From positions 8,618,001-8,682,000 of the forward strand of contig NZ_CP163525.1 in assembly GCF_041080655.1 (NCBI RefSeq): a DNA stretch of 64,000 bases. The letters are read 5' to 3'. This document shows positions 28,175 through 36,032 of the stretch, piece after piece; position 1 is the first letter of the stretch, and each line of letters starts with the position of its first letter. This stretch comes from Streptomyces sp. CG4 (GTDB lineage: Bacteria; Actinomycetota; Actinomycetes; Streptomycetales; Streptomycetaceae). The notes under the pieces were generated by a model, which searched no databases, was not told where the DNA came from, and was given only the letters and a program-made list of their open reading frames with translations. The position numbers and the translations under genes are program-made.

Positions 28175-29069
28175 GGCCCAGGCCCTCGTCGACGCCCACC
28201 ACCACGTCTGGGACCTGGACGTCCGGCCGCAGCCCTGGCTGGACGAGCCCGCGCACGAGCCGATCCGCCGCAGCTTCAGCTCGCACGCCTTGCGATCGGC
28301 CGCGACCCGGCCGATCGCCGGGCGACGACTGACGAGCACGGTGGTCGTCCAGTGCATCGCGTCCGTGCCCGAGACCCGCGACCTCCTCGCCCTGGCCGAC
28401 TGCGACCCGCTGATCGGTGCCGTGGTCGGCTGGGCGGACCTGACGTCCCCCGCGATCGGCGACGTACTCGACGACCTGCGGACCGGGCACGGGGGCCGGT
28501 ACCTGCGGGCCCTGCGCCACGTCGTGCAGGGCGAGTCCGATCCGCACTGGCTCCAACGACCCGACGTGGAACGGGGGTTGGCAGCGGTCGGCGAGCGCGG
28601 GCTCGGATACGACGTGCTGATCCGCAGCCACCAGCTCCCGCAGGCGATCCGTCTCGCGGAACGCCTCCCCGAGCTGCCGCTCGTCCTGGACCACGCCGGC
28701 AAGCCGCCGCTCGCCCGGCAGGATCTCACCGACTGGACCCGGCTGGTGCGCGCACTGGCCAGGCATCCCCAGGTCCGCTGCAAGGTGTCGGGCCTGATCA
28801 CGGAGGCCGAACACGAGACGTGGACCATCGACGACATCCGCCCCGTGTGGGACGTCCTGCTCTCCGCCTTCGGTCCCGACCGGCTGATGTTCGGCTCCGA
28901 CTGGCCGGTCTGCCTCCTCGCCGCCGGATGGAACCGCTGGGCCGCCACCGTCGAGGAACTCCTGGACGGCTGCTCCGGCACCGAGATCCACGCGGTGCTC
29001 GCCGGCACCGCGACCGCCTTCTACCACCCGACCCCCGCCCCCGCGAAGGAGGGCACACCGTGCTCCTGA
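28167..29069 (+). CDS. Amidohydrolase-family L-fuconolactonase
   Basis: A 300-residue Amidohydro_2 (PF04909-type) TIM-barrel hydrolase. Metal and active-site motifs are visible: DAHHHVWDLD at the N-terminus, VLDHAGKPP, a KVSGL strand and MFGSDWPVC with the catalytic Asp. Family members next to fuconate dehydratase open L-fucono-1,5-lactone to L-fuconate. The start is a GTG overlapping the end of the dehydratase gene. This is the second step of the pathway, after fucose oxidation. Confidence 0.88.
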   Translation: MSEAQALVDAHHHVWDLDVRPQPWLDEPAHEPIRRSFSSHALRSAATRPIAGRRLTSTVVVQCIASVPETRDLLALADCDPLIGAVVGWADLTSPAIGDVLDDLRTGHGGRYLRALRHVVQGESDPHWLQRPDVERGLAAVGERGLGYDVLIRSHQLPQAIRLAERLPELPLVLDHAGKPPLARQDLTDWTRLVRALARHPQVRCKVSGLITEAEHETWTIDDIRPVWDVLLSAFGPDRLMFGSDWPVCLLAAGWNRWAATVEELLDGCSGTEIHAVLAGTATAFYHPTPAPAKEGTPCS

Positions 29070-29497
29070 CGGAACTGCTGCACCCTGGGATCCTCGAATC
29101 CCTGGCCGGAGCCGGGCACGGATCGCGTGTCCTGCTCGCGGACGGCCATTACCCCGCGAGCACCGCCACCGGCGAGCGTGCCCGGACCGTCCACCTCAAC
29201 CTGGCCCCCGGCCTGCTCGACGTCACCACCGTGCTCGACGTCCTGCTGCGCGCCCTGCCCGTCGAGGCGGCCCACGTCATGGTGCCGCCCGCGGGCGAAC
29301 CGGAACCGCCCGCCATCGCCGAGTACCGCGCGATGCTGGCGCCCCTCCCGGTCGACACGCTCGGCCGCTTCGAGTTCTACGACGCCGCCCGCTCGCCCGA
29401 CCTGGCGCTGGCGATCGTCACCGCCGACACCTGTACCTACGCCAACCTGCTGCTGACCATCGGCGTCCGCGCTGAAGGGACCCTGGGATCACGATGA
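29060..29497 (+). CDS. fucU: RbsD/FucU-family L-fucose mutarotase
   Basis: A 145-residue RbsD/FucU-fold protein. The N-terminal block LLHPGILESLAGAGHGSRVLLADGHYP contains the conserved His and Asp residues of FucU, and TADTCTYANLLLTIGV near the C-terminus contains the YANLLL motif. It interconverts alpha and beta fucose so that the anomer-specific dehydrogenase is supplied. The GTG start has a strong GAAGGAGG site and overlaps the lactonase gene by ten bases. Confidence 0.9.
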   Translation: MLLTELLHPGILESLAGAGHGSRVLLADGHYPASTATGERARTVHLNLAPGLLDVTTVLDVLLRALPVEAAHVMVPPAGEPEPPAIAEYRAMLAPLPVDTLGRFEFYDAARSPDLALAIVTADTCTYANLLLTIGVRAEGTLGSR

Positions 29498-30537
29498 CTC
29501 TTGCTGTGCGTTATGTTTCCGCCCGCTCCCTGGACACCGCTGCGGTGATCGGCGCGCCACCCGGTCCGGGCGAGGTGGAGCTGGCTCCCGCCTACGTCGG
29601 TATCTGCGGTACCGATCTGCACATCTTCCACGGCGACATGGACGCCCGGGTCCAGACGCCCGCCGTTCTGGGGCATGAGATGTCCGGCCGGGTCGTGCGC
29701 GTCGGGCCGGGCGTGGAGGGCTGGCGGGCCGGTGACGCGGTCACCGTGATGCCGCTGCGCTGGGACGGCAGCTGCCCGGCCTGCCGCGCCGGGCACCAGC
29801 ACGTCTGCCAGCACCTGGACTTCATCGGCATCGACTCCCCGGGCGCGATGCAGCAGCGCTGGACGGTGCCCGCCTCCACCCTGATCCGGCTGCCGGACTC
29901 CCTCGCCCTGGGCCGGGCCGCGCTCGTCGAGCCGACGGCGGTGGCCGTGCACGACGTGGGCCGGGCGAAGGTCGCCGAGGGCGAGAAGGCCGTGGTGGTC
30001 GGTGGCGGGCCGGTCGGTGTGCTGATCGCGCTGGTCGCACGGGCCGCGGGTGCCGAGGTGCGGGTGGTGGAGCCGAGCGCCCACCGTCGGCTGCTGGCCG
30101 AGGAGTTGGGGCTGACCGTCTGGGACCCGGCCGCGGACGACATCGGTGCCCTGGTCGGCGAGTGGACGCGGGATGCGGGCGCGGATGTCGCCTTCGAGGT
30201 GTCCGGCGCGGCGGGCGGCGTGGACACGGCCGTCGACGTGCTGGGCGTACGCGGCCGTCTCTGCCTCGTCGCCATCCACCCCCGCCCCCGTGAGGTGAAC
30301 CTGCACCGCTTCTTCTGGCGCGAACTCACCCTGGTGGGCGCCCGGTTGTACGACCGTGACGACTTCGAGCGCGCGGTGACCCTGGTCGCGGACGGCACGA
30401 TCCCGGCCGAGCGCCTCATCAGCAAGGTCGTCCCCCTCACACAGGCGCAGGCCGCGTTCGAGGCCCTGGAGGGCGGCGGCGACGTGATGAAGATCCTCGT
30501 GGACTGCACCGACAACACCGAGGGAGCGGCCGCATGA
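29494..30537 (+). CDS. Zinc-type medium-chain alcohol dehydrogenase
   Basis: A 347-residue MDR dehydrogenase. Catalytic zinc ligands are in GICGTDLHIFHGDMD and GHEMSGRV; the NAD-binding motif is VVVGGGPVGVLIALVARAAGA. The structural-zinc loop reads DGSCPACRAGHQHVC, with three cysteines instead of four: Asp replaces the first, so the lobe may bind zinc with an Asp ligand or not at all. The relatives are threonine- and sorbitol-dehydrogenase-like. In this operon it could oxidise fucose, a deoxy-keto acid or lactaldehyde; the substrate is not determined. The ATG overlaps the fucU stop. Confidence 0.85.
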   Translation: MTLAVRYVSARSLDTAAVIGAPPGPGEVELAPAYVGICGTDLHIFHGDMDARVQTPAVLGHEMSGRVVRVGPGVEGWRAGDAVTVMPLRWDGSCPACRAGHQHVCQHLDFIGIDSPGAMQQRWTVPASTLIRLPDSLALGRAALVEPTAVAVHDVGRAKVAEGEKAVVVGGGPVGVLIALVARAAGAEVRVVEPSAHRRLLAEELGLTVWDPAADDIGALVGEWTRDAGADVAFEVSGAAGGVDTAVDVLGVRGRLCLVAIHPRPREVNLHRFFWRELTLVGARLYDRDDFERAVTLVADGTIPAERLISKVVPLTQAQAAFEALEGGGDVMKILVDCTDNTEGAAA

Positions 30538-31295
30538 CCGCCTTCGACCTCACCGGGAGGCTCGCTGTCGTCACCGGGGCCCGGCGCGGTATCGGCCGGG
30601 CCATGGCCCGCGCGCTGGCCGAGGCCGGTGCGGACGTCATCGGGGTGAGCGCCGCGCTGGAGGAGTCCGGCAGCGCGGTGGAGAAGGACGTGCACGCCGC
30701 GGGCCGTTCCTTCGAGGCGATCCGCACCGACTTCGCCGACCCCGCCGCCGTACGAGCCCTGGGCGCGGACCTCGCCGGACGCGAGCGCCCGGTGGACATC
30801 CTGGTCAACAACGCGGGCACGATCCGTCGCGCTCCGGCCGCTGAACATGCCGACGTTGACTGGGAGTTGGTGCTCCAGGTCAACCTCAACGCACAGTTCG
30901 CGCTGACCCAGGCGGTCGGCGCCTCGATGGTGGCACGTGGCGAAGGAAAGGTCATCTTCACGGCGTCGCTGCTCAGCTTCCAGGGCGGCATCACCGTGCC
31001 CGGTTACACCGCCGCCAAGCACGGCATCGCCGGTCTGACCAAGGCGCTGGCCAACGAGTGGGCTCCGCACGGGGTGAACGTCAACGCCCTCGCGCCCGGC
31101 TACATCGCCACCGACAACACCCAGGCCCTGCAGGACGACCCGGTGCGCAGCAGGGCGATCCTGGACCGGATCCCGGCCGGCCGCTGGGGCGACGCCGACG
31201 ACCTGGCGGGCGCCACGGTGTTCCTCGCCTCGGACGCCGCCGCCTACCTCCACGGCGTCGTCCTGCCCGTCGACGGCGGATGGCTCGGCCGATGA
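30534..31295 (+). CDS. Short-chain dehydrogenase, probable 2-keto-3-deoxy-L-fuconate dehydrogenase
   Basis: A 253-residue classical SDR. It has the nucleotide motif TGARRGIGRA, NNAGT, the catalytic Ser in FTASLLSF, and YTAAK with the catalytic Tyr and Lys; the C-terminal PVDGGWLGR is typical. Closest in character to gluconate 5-dehydrogenase/KduD-type enzymes. In the non-phosphorylative fucose pathway an SDR oxidises 2-keto-3-deoxy-L-fuconate to the 2,4-diketo acid. No 2,4-diketo-3-deoxy-fuconate hydrolase is recognised here, so it could instead serve as the fucose dehydrogenase. Four-base overlaps join it to both neighbours. Confidence 0.82.
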   Translation: MTAFDLTGRLAVVTGARRGIGRAMARALAEAGADVIGVSAALEESGSAVEKDVHAAGRSFEAIRTDFADPAAVRALGADLAGRERPVDILVNNAGTIRRAPAAEHADVDWELVLQVNLNAQFALTQAVGASMVARGEGKVIFTASLLSFQGGITVPGYTAAKHGIAGLTKALANEWAPHGVNVNALAPGYIATDNTQALQDDPVRSRAILDRIPAGRWGDADDLAGATVFLASDAAAYLHGVVLPVDGGWLGR

Positions 31296-31924
31296 GCGGC
31301 CCCGACCCGGCCACCGCACTGGCCGGGGCCCGTCTCCTGCCCGTACTGACCGTGCCGTCCGCGGCCACCGCCGGCCCACTCGCCGACGCGCTCACCGCGG
31401 GCGGGGCCCGGTGTGCCGAGGTCACCTTCCGCACACCGGACGCCGAGCGGGTGCTCAAGACGATGGCCGCGCATGGCGGGCTCACCGTCGGCGCCGGCAC
31501 GGTCCGCACGCCCGAGCAGGCGGAGCGGGCGGTGGCGGCCGGGGCCCGCTTCGTGGTGTCCCCCGGCTTCGACGAGGAGGTCGTCGCCAAGTGCCGCGAG
31601 CTGGGGGTGCCCGTGGTGCCCGGTATCGCCACCGCCACCGAGCTGATGCACGCCCTGAAGGCGGGCCTCGACACCGTCAAGCTCTTCCCCGCCGAGCCGC
31701 TCGGCGGCCTGCGGACGCTGCGGGCGCTCGCGGCGCCCTTCCCCCAGGCGCGCTTCGTGCCGACCGGCGGGATCGACGCCTCCCGCCTGGCCGCCTACCT
31801 CGCCGACCCGGCGGTCCTCGCGGTCGGCGGCAGCTGGATGGCCACCGCCGCCCACCTGGAGCGCGGCGACTACGAGGAGATCCGCCGACTGACCGCCGAG
31901 GCGGTGGAGAGGAGCATGACGTGA
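31292..31924 (+). CDS. eda: KDPG/KHG-type aldolase
   Basis: A 210-residue class I aldolase of the Eda family. The Schiff-base lysine is in DTVKLFPAEPLGG, the catalytic Glu in CAEVTFRTP, and the phosphate/substrate loop is GTVRTPEQ. The enzyme splits 2-keto-3-deoxy acids or their 6-phosphates to pyruvate plus an aldehyde. Coupled with the next gene, a KDG-type kinase, it would handle a phosphorylated deoxy-keto acid. Alternatively it could cleave 2-keto-3-deoxy-L-fuconate directly to pyruvate and L-lactaldehyde, since a 6-deoxy sugar acid cannot be phosphorylated at C6. Confidence 0.88.
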   Translation: MSGPDPATALAGARLLPVLTVPSAATAGPLADALTAGGARCAEVTFRTPDAERVLKTMAAHGGLTVGAGTVRTPEQAERAVAAGARFVVSPGFDEEVVAKCRELGVPVVPGIATATELMHALKAGLDTVKLFPAEPLGGLRTLRALAAPFPQARFVPTGGIDASRLAAYLADPAVLAVGGSWMATAAHLERGDYEEIRRLTAEAVERSMT

Positions 31925-32958
31925 CCGACGTGGTGGCCCTCGGCGAGGTGATGCTGCGCTTCGACCCGGGCGAGGGACGGATCCGCACCGCCCGCTCCTT
32001 CCAGGTCTGGGAGGGCGGCGGCGAGTACAACGTCGTACGCGGACTGCGCCGCTGCTTCGGGCTGCGCACAGCCGTCGTGACCGCCCTCGCCGACAACACG
32101 GTGGGCCGGCTCGTCGAGGACCTGATCCTCCAGGGCGGCGTCGACGCCTCGCTGATCCGCTGGGTGCCCGACGACGGCATCGGCCGCACCGCCCGCAACG
32201 GCCTCAACTTCGTAGAACGGGGCTACGGCATCCGCGGCGCGCTGGGCGTCAGCGACCGTGCGCACACCGCCGTCTCCCAGTTGCGGAAGGGTGACGTGGA
32301 CTGGGACGCGGTGTTCTCGGCCGGCGTGCGCTGGTTCCACACCGGCGGCATCTTCGCGGGCTTGTCCGACACCACGGTGGACGTCGCCGACGAGGCCATG
32401 GCCGCGGCCCGCCGCCACGGCGTCACCGTTTCCTACGACCCCAACCACCGCCCCAGCCTCTGGGCCGGCCGGGGCGGCGCCGACGCCGCCCGCGCGGCCG
32501 ACCTGCGGCTCGCCCGGCACGCCGACGTCGTCGTGGGCGCCCTGGGGATGGCCGGGACGTACCCGGGACAGGCGCGCATCGGGGACGACGAAGTGGCGGA
32601 CGCCCTCGCCGAGGTGGCCGACCTGCTGCCCGCGGCGAAAGTACTGGCGACGACCCTGCGCGGCGTACCATCGGCCGGAGTCAACGACTGGTCCTCGGCC
32701 GCCTGGTCCGCCGAAACCGGCTTCATCCCCGGCCCCCGGATGCCCGGCCTGCAGGTCCTGGACCGCATCGGCTCCGGCGACGCCTTCGCCGCCGGCCTGA
32801 TCCACGGACTGCTCGACAACGCCGGCCTGGAGCGGGCCCTGGCCTACGGCACCGCCCACGGCGCGCTCACCATGACCACGCCCGGAGACGTCTCCATGGC
32901 CTCGCTCGCCGAGGTCGAGGCGCTCATCGCGGGCGGTTCGCCCCACGTCAGACGCTGA
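31921..32958 (+). CDS. kdgK: PfkB-family sugar kinase, KDG-kinase-like
   Basis: A 345-residue ribokinase-fold kinase. The N-terminal GEVMLRFDPGEGRIRTARSFQVWEGGGEYNV is typical of 2-keto-3-deoxygluconate kinases. The anion-hole and base motif DRIGSGDAFAAG supplies the catalytic Asp. Substrate would be a 2-keto-3-deoxy hexonate. Its presence beside Eda shows that the operon can process normal hexonates (for example from galactose or galacturonate) as well as 6-deoxy sugars, by inference. GTG start in a four-base overlap with eda. Confidence 0.88.
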   Translation: MTDVVALGEVMLRFDPGEGRIRTARSFQVWEGGGEYNVVRGLRRCFGLRTAVVTALADNTVGRLVEDLILQGGVDASLIRWVPDDGIGRTARNGLNFVERGYGIRGALGVSDRAHTAVSQLRKGDVDWDAVFSAGVRWFHTGGIFAGLSDTTVDVADEAMAAARRHGVTVSYDPNHRPSLWAGRGGADAARAADLRLARHADVVVGALGMAGTYPGQARIGDDEVADALAEVADLLPAAKVLATTLRGVPSAGVNDWSSAAWSAETGFIPGPRMPGLQVLDRIGSGDAFAAGLIHGLLDNAGLERALAYGTAHGALTMTTPGDVSMASLAEVEALIAGGSPHVRR

Positions 32959-32993
32959 CCGGCGCCCCATCACCCGCATCCCAGGAGCACGTC

Positions 32994-34034
32994 TTGCACC
33001 AGCGGAAGATCGAGAACACGTCCGTCTCACTCACCGAGCTCGGCTTCGGGGCATCTGTGATCGGCAACCTCTACCGCGTCACCCCAGTCGACGACGCGAC
33101 CGCCGCCGTCGATGCGGCCTGGGAGGCCGGCCTGCGGTATTTCGACACCGCACCGCACTACGGCCTCGGCCTCTCCGAGCGCCGCCTGGGCGCCGCCCTG
33201 CGAGGTCGCCCGCGCGACGAGTACGTCATCTCCTCCAAGGTGGGCAGGCTGCTGGTGCCCAACGAGGAGCCACGCGGCGTCGACACCGAGGGCTTCGTCG
33301 TACGGGACGACCTGCGCCGGCAATGGGACTTCAGCCGCGACGGCGTACTCCGCTCGATAGAGGACACACTGGAGCGTACCGGCCTGGACCGGCTGGACAT
33401 CGTCTACCTGCACGATCCGGACGACCACTGGCGGCAGGCCGCCCAGGAGGCCATGCCCGCGCTCGCCGAACTGCGGGACCAGGGTGTGATCGGAGCGATC
33501 GGCGCCGGTATGAACCAGTCGGCGATGCTCGCCCGCTTCCTGCGCGAGACGGCCGCCGACGTGGTGATGCTCGCCGGCCGCTACACGCTCCTGGACCAGT
33601 CGGCGCTGGACGACGTCCTGCCCGCCGCGCGGGAACTCGGCAAGAGCGTGGTGGCGGTGGGCGTGTTCAACTCGGGACTGCTCTCCCGCGACCGGCCCGC
33701 CGAGGGCATGACGTACGACTACCGGGACGCCCCGCCGACTCTGGTCGTCCGCGCCCGTGCGATCGCCGAGGTCTGCGAGGCGCACGGGACCAGCCTGCCC
33801 GCCGCCGCGATCGCCTTCCCGCACACCCATCCCAGTGTCATCAACGTCACCCTCGGCATGCGGACTGCGGAACAGGTCGGACGAAACGTGGAACTCCATG
33901 GTCAGCGCGTCCCGGACGGCCTCTGGGACGATCTGCGCGCGCGGGGGCTGATCAGGTCGGACGTCCTCGCGAGGCACGGTGGGGGAGGGATGTGCGGTGT
34001 CTCTGACGGACAAGGCCATCGAGCAGATCCGTGA
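32994..34034 (+). CDS. Aldo/keto reductase, probable L-fucose (D-threo-aldose) 1-dehydrogenase
   Basis: A 346-residue member of the aldo/keto reductase branch that contains D-threo-aldose 1-dehydrogenase. The catalytic tetrad is visible: Asp and Tyr in FDTAPHYGLGLSERRLG, Lys in VISSKVGRL, and His in IVYLHDPDDH. It would oxidise L-fucose to its lactone, the first pathway step. TTG start with a CAGGAG site, 35 bases after kdgK. The C-terminus overlaps the GntR gene by 38 bases. A damaged copy of its last roughly 85 residues lies at 55847-56100 on the minus strand. Confidence 0.88.
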   Translation: MHQRKIENTSVSLTELGFGASVIGNLYRVTPVDDATAAVDAAWEAGLRYFDTAPHYGLGLSERRLGAALRGRPRDEYVISSKVGRLLVPNEEPRGVDTEGFVVRDDLRRQWDFSRDGVLRSIEDTLERTGLDRLDIVYLHDPDDHWRQAAQEAMPALAELRDQGVIGAIGAGMNQSAMLARFLRETAADVVMLAGRYTLLDQSALDDVLPAARELGKSVVAVGVFNSGLLSRDRPAEGMTYDYRDAPPTLVVRARAIAEVCEAHGTSLPAAAIAFPHTHPSVINVTLGMRTAEQVGRNVELHGQRVPDGLWDDLRARGLIRSDVLARHGGGGMCGVSDGQGHRADP

Positions 34035-34563
34035 GCTGATCCGGACCGGTGCGCTGCCTCCGGGTTCGAAGCTCCCACCAGAGGCGGACCTGGCCGTGCA
34101 GCTGGGCCTGTCCCGCAACCTTGCCCGCGAAGCGGTCAAGGCACTGGCCGTGGCGCGTGTCCTGGAGGTCAGGCGTGGCGACGGCACATATGTGACCAGC
34201 CTGCAGCCGAGTCTCCTCTTGGCGGGGCTCGGCGGTGCGGTGGAGCTGCTGCAGGGCGACTCGGCCGCCCTGCGGGACCTCATGGAGGTACGGCGGCTCC
34301 TCGAACCGATGGCCACGTCCCTTGCCGCGACGCGGATCTCTGATGAGCAACTGGCCGAGGTCGAGCGGCACTTGGACGCCATGCGTGAGGCCCGCGACGA
34401 CGTCGAACGGCTCAACGCCCACGACGCCACCCTCAGCCAGGCCGCCGCGCTGCTGCACGTGAGCCACACCGAGCAGTGGCTGAGGGAACACCTGCGCTCG
34501 GGCGAACCCTCCGCGCGTGCCGACAAGACGCGAGTTCGTCATGTGTACCCCAACGCCCTGTGA
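33997..34563 (+). pseudogene. FadR-type GntR regulator with internal deletion (copy A)
   Basis: The N-terminal winged helix (KLPPEADLAVQLGLSRNLAREAVKAL, VRRGDGTYVTSL) and the start of the FCD ligand-binding domain are intact. The frame jumps from LNAHDA directly to LSQAAALLHV. In the full-length copy at 55098-55856 about 60 residues lie between these points, including the histidines and helices that form the FCD metal/ligand pocket. The loss is in frame, and a CGACGC microhomology lies at the break. DNA binding may remain but effector response is probably lost. GTG start with GGGGGAGGGA site, last gene of the fucose operon. Confidence 0.78.
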
Positions 34564-34582
34564 CGCCTTGCGGTTAAGGCGT
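34563..34582. terminator. Hairpin terminator of the fucose operon
   Basis: 7-bp arms ACGCCTT / AAGGCGT around GCGGTT, overlapping the GntR stop codon and followed by TAA-rich sequence. It is a simple but well-placed terminator for the twelve-gene operon. Confidence 0.6.
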
Positions 34583-34635
34583 TAATCACTCAACGTACCG
34601 GGCGACGGCAGCCGGGACGGGCCGCCGGGTGAGGA

Positions 34636-34900
34636 GTGAGTAGCTACCAGATGCCTTCGACGGCACCTCTGACATTTACATCGCAACGCACCGTACCTCT
34701 GGTCGTCGCGGCGCGGTGGGCGCTGTGGACGTTTGTCATCGTCAACTTGGCGATCACCGAGGTCTTGTTCCTGAACGCTGGGACCGGCGCGACGGGGTGC
34801 TCACGGGCGCCGAGTTCTTCGGCCTGCGCGCCGCCGTGCTGATGCTGGTCCAACTGCTGCTGGTGGCCACGAGGCTGCATGCAGAGCGTCGAGCGCCGGC
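34636..34900 (+). pseudogene. Frameshifted N-terminal remnant of a ferric-reductase-like membrane protein
   Basis: One frame gives ARWALWTFVIVNLAITEVLFLNAGTG; from about 34795 another frame continues RDGVLTGAEFFGLRAAVLMLVQLLLVATRL. Joined, they resemble the first two membrane helices of the intact ferric-reductase-like protein encoded at 50066-51403 (LFGLYGALVMAFQLVLVARL). After ATRL the similarity ends. The remnant has a one-base-type frameshift and lacks all heme, FAD and NAD regions. Confidence 0.5.
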
Positions 34901-35008
34901 ATGGAGCTGCTCGTCCAAGAGCACGACACTTCACGGGTCATCCGCGAGAAGTTCAACTTCCGCGCCCCGTGGCAAGCCGGTACGCAGGCCATGATCAATC
35001 CCAAATAA
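34901..35008 (+). other. Unidentified 35-residue reading frame, possible C-terminal fragment
   Basis: A frame from ATG 34901 to TAA 35006-35008 encodes MELLVQEHDTSRVIREKF and ends APWQAGTQAMINPK. Codon use is normal and the TAA end is natural-looking, so this may be the tail of a lost gene. I cannot name its family. The next 94 bases up to trpC show no gene. Confidence 0.3.
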
Positions 35009-35102
35009 ACTTCTTTGAGTACGACTTGGATGTGGGTGATGCACGGCCTCACTCAAGCCGGGTGACGTCCGAAGCTGCAGACGATTCGACAGGGAGATGA
35101 CG

Positions 35103-35888
35103 ATGAGCGTTCTGGATGGGATCCTCGAGGGAGTTCGCGAGGACTTGGAAGAGCGTAAACGCGCCACGCCGTTGGCGGAGCTTCGCTCCCGGGCGGCGGA
35201 CGCGGCACCCGCGCTCGACCCGCTGCCCGGTTTCCGGGCGCCCGGGGTGTCCATCATCGCCGAGGTGAAGCGAAAGAGCCCCAGCAAGGGGGCGCTCGCG
35301 GACATCCCCGACCCCGCCTCCCTCGCGGCCCAGTACGCGGCCGGCGGCGCCGCCGCGATCAGCGTGCTCACCGAGCGCAGGCGTTTCGGCGGCTCCCTCG
35401 CCGATCTGGACGCCGTACGTGCCCGGGTCGACGTGCCCGTCCTGCGCAAGGATTTCATCGTCGACCCCTACCAGCTGTGGGAGGCCCGCGCGCACGGCGC
35501 CGATCTCGCGCTTCTCATGGTCGTGTCGCTGGACGACGGTCAGCTCGCCGACCTGATGGAGTTGTGCAAGGAGTTGGGTCTCACGCCGCTGGTGGAGGCG
35601 CACACGGCCGACGAAGTGCGGCGCGCTGTCGCTGCGGGAGCCGAGCTCCTCGGCATCAACGCGCGGGACCTGACCACGCTGGACGTGGATCGCAAAGTGT
35701 TCGCCGAGCTCGTGACGGCCATTCCGGAAGGCACCGTCAAGGTCGCGGAATCCGGAGTGACGGGCCCGGAGGATGTGGCGGAGTACCGCGGCTGGGGTGC
35801 CGACGTGGTGCTGGTCGGCGAGGCACTGGTCCGCTCGGGGGACCCGCGCACTGCCGTGCGCGAGTTCATTGCGGCGGCCGGGGCGTAA
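35103..35888 (+). CDS. trpC: Indole-3-glycerol phosphate synthase
   Basis: A 261-residue TIM-barrel enzyme of tryptophan biosynthesis that closes the indole ring of CdRP. All landmark motifs are present: IIAEVKRKSPSKG with the catalytic Lys, LTERRRFGGS, VLRKDFIVD with a second catalytic Lys, GINARDL and ESGV. ATG 35103 is preferred to ATG 35097 because AGGGAG ends directly at 35096, which gives a six-base gap only for 35103, and MSVLDGI is the usual start. It stands alone, without other trp genes, so it is probably an extra copy rather than part of the main trp operon. Confidence 0.92.
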   Translation: MSVLDGILEGVREDLEERKRATPLAELRSRAADAAPALDPLPGFRAPGVSIIAEVKRKSPSKGALADIPDPASLAAQYAAGGAAAISVLTERRRFGGSLADLDAVRARVDVPVLRKDFIVDPYQLWEARAHGADLALLMVVSLDDGQLADLMELCKELGLTPLVEAHTADEVRRAVAAGAELLGINARDLTTLDVDRKVFAELVTAIPEGTVKVAESGVTGPEDVAEYRGWGADVVLVGEALVRSGDPRTAVREFIAAAGA

Positions 35889-36032
35889 CGGCGTGTGGCT
35901 CGGCCAGCGGCACGCCTGGAAACGCCCACCCGGCTACCACACGGATCCGGCTCCACGTCCAGCTCCGGGTGCGGTGGAGGCCGGGGTCGCCCTCAGCCGT
36001 TCGCACCCACCCATCACCCGAGGAGCCCCTTC

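Noticed and set aside
35009..35102. A tryptophan leader peptide upstream of trpC
   Set aside because: A ten-residue frame (MWVMHGLTQAG) has only one Trp codon and no attenuator hairpins follow; not convincing.
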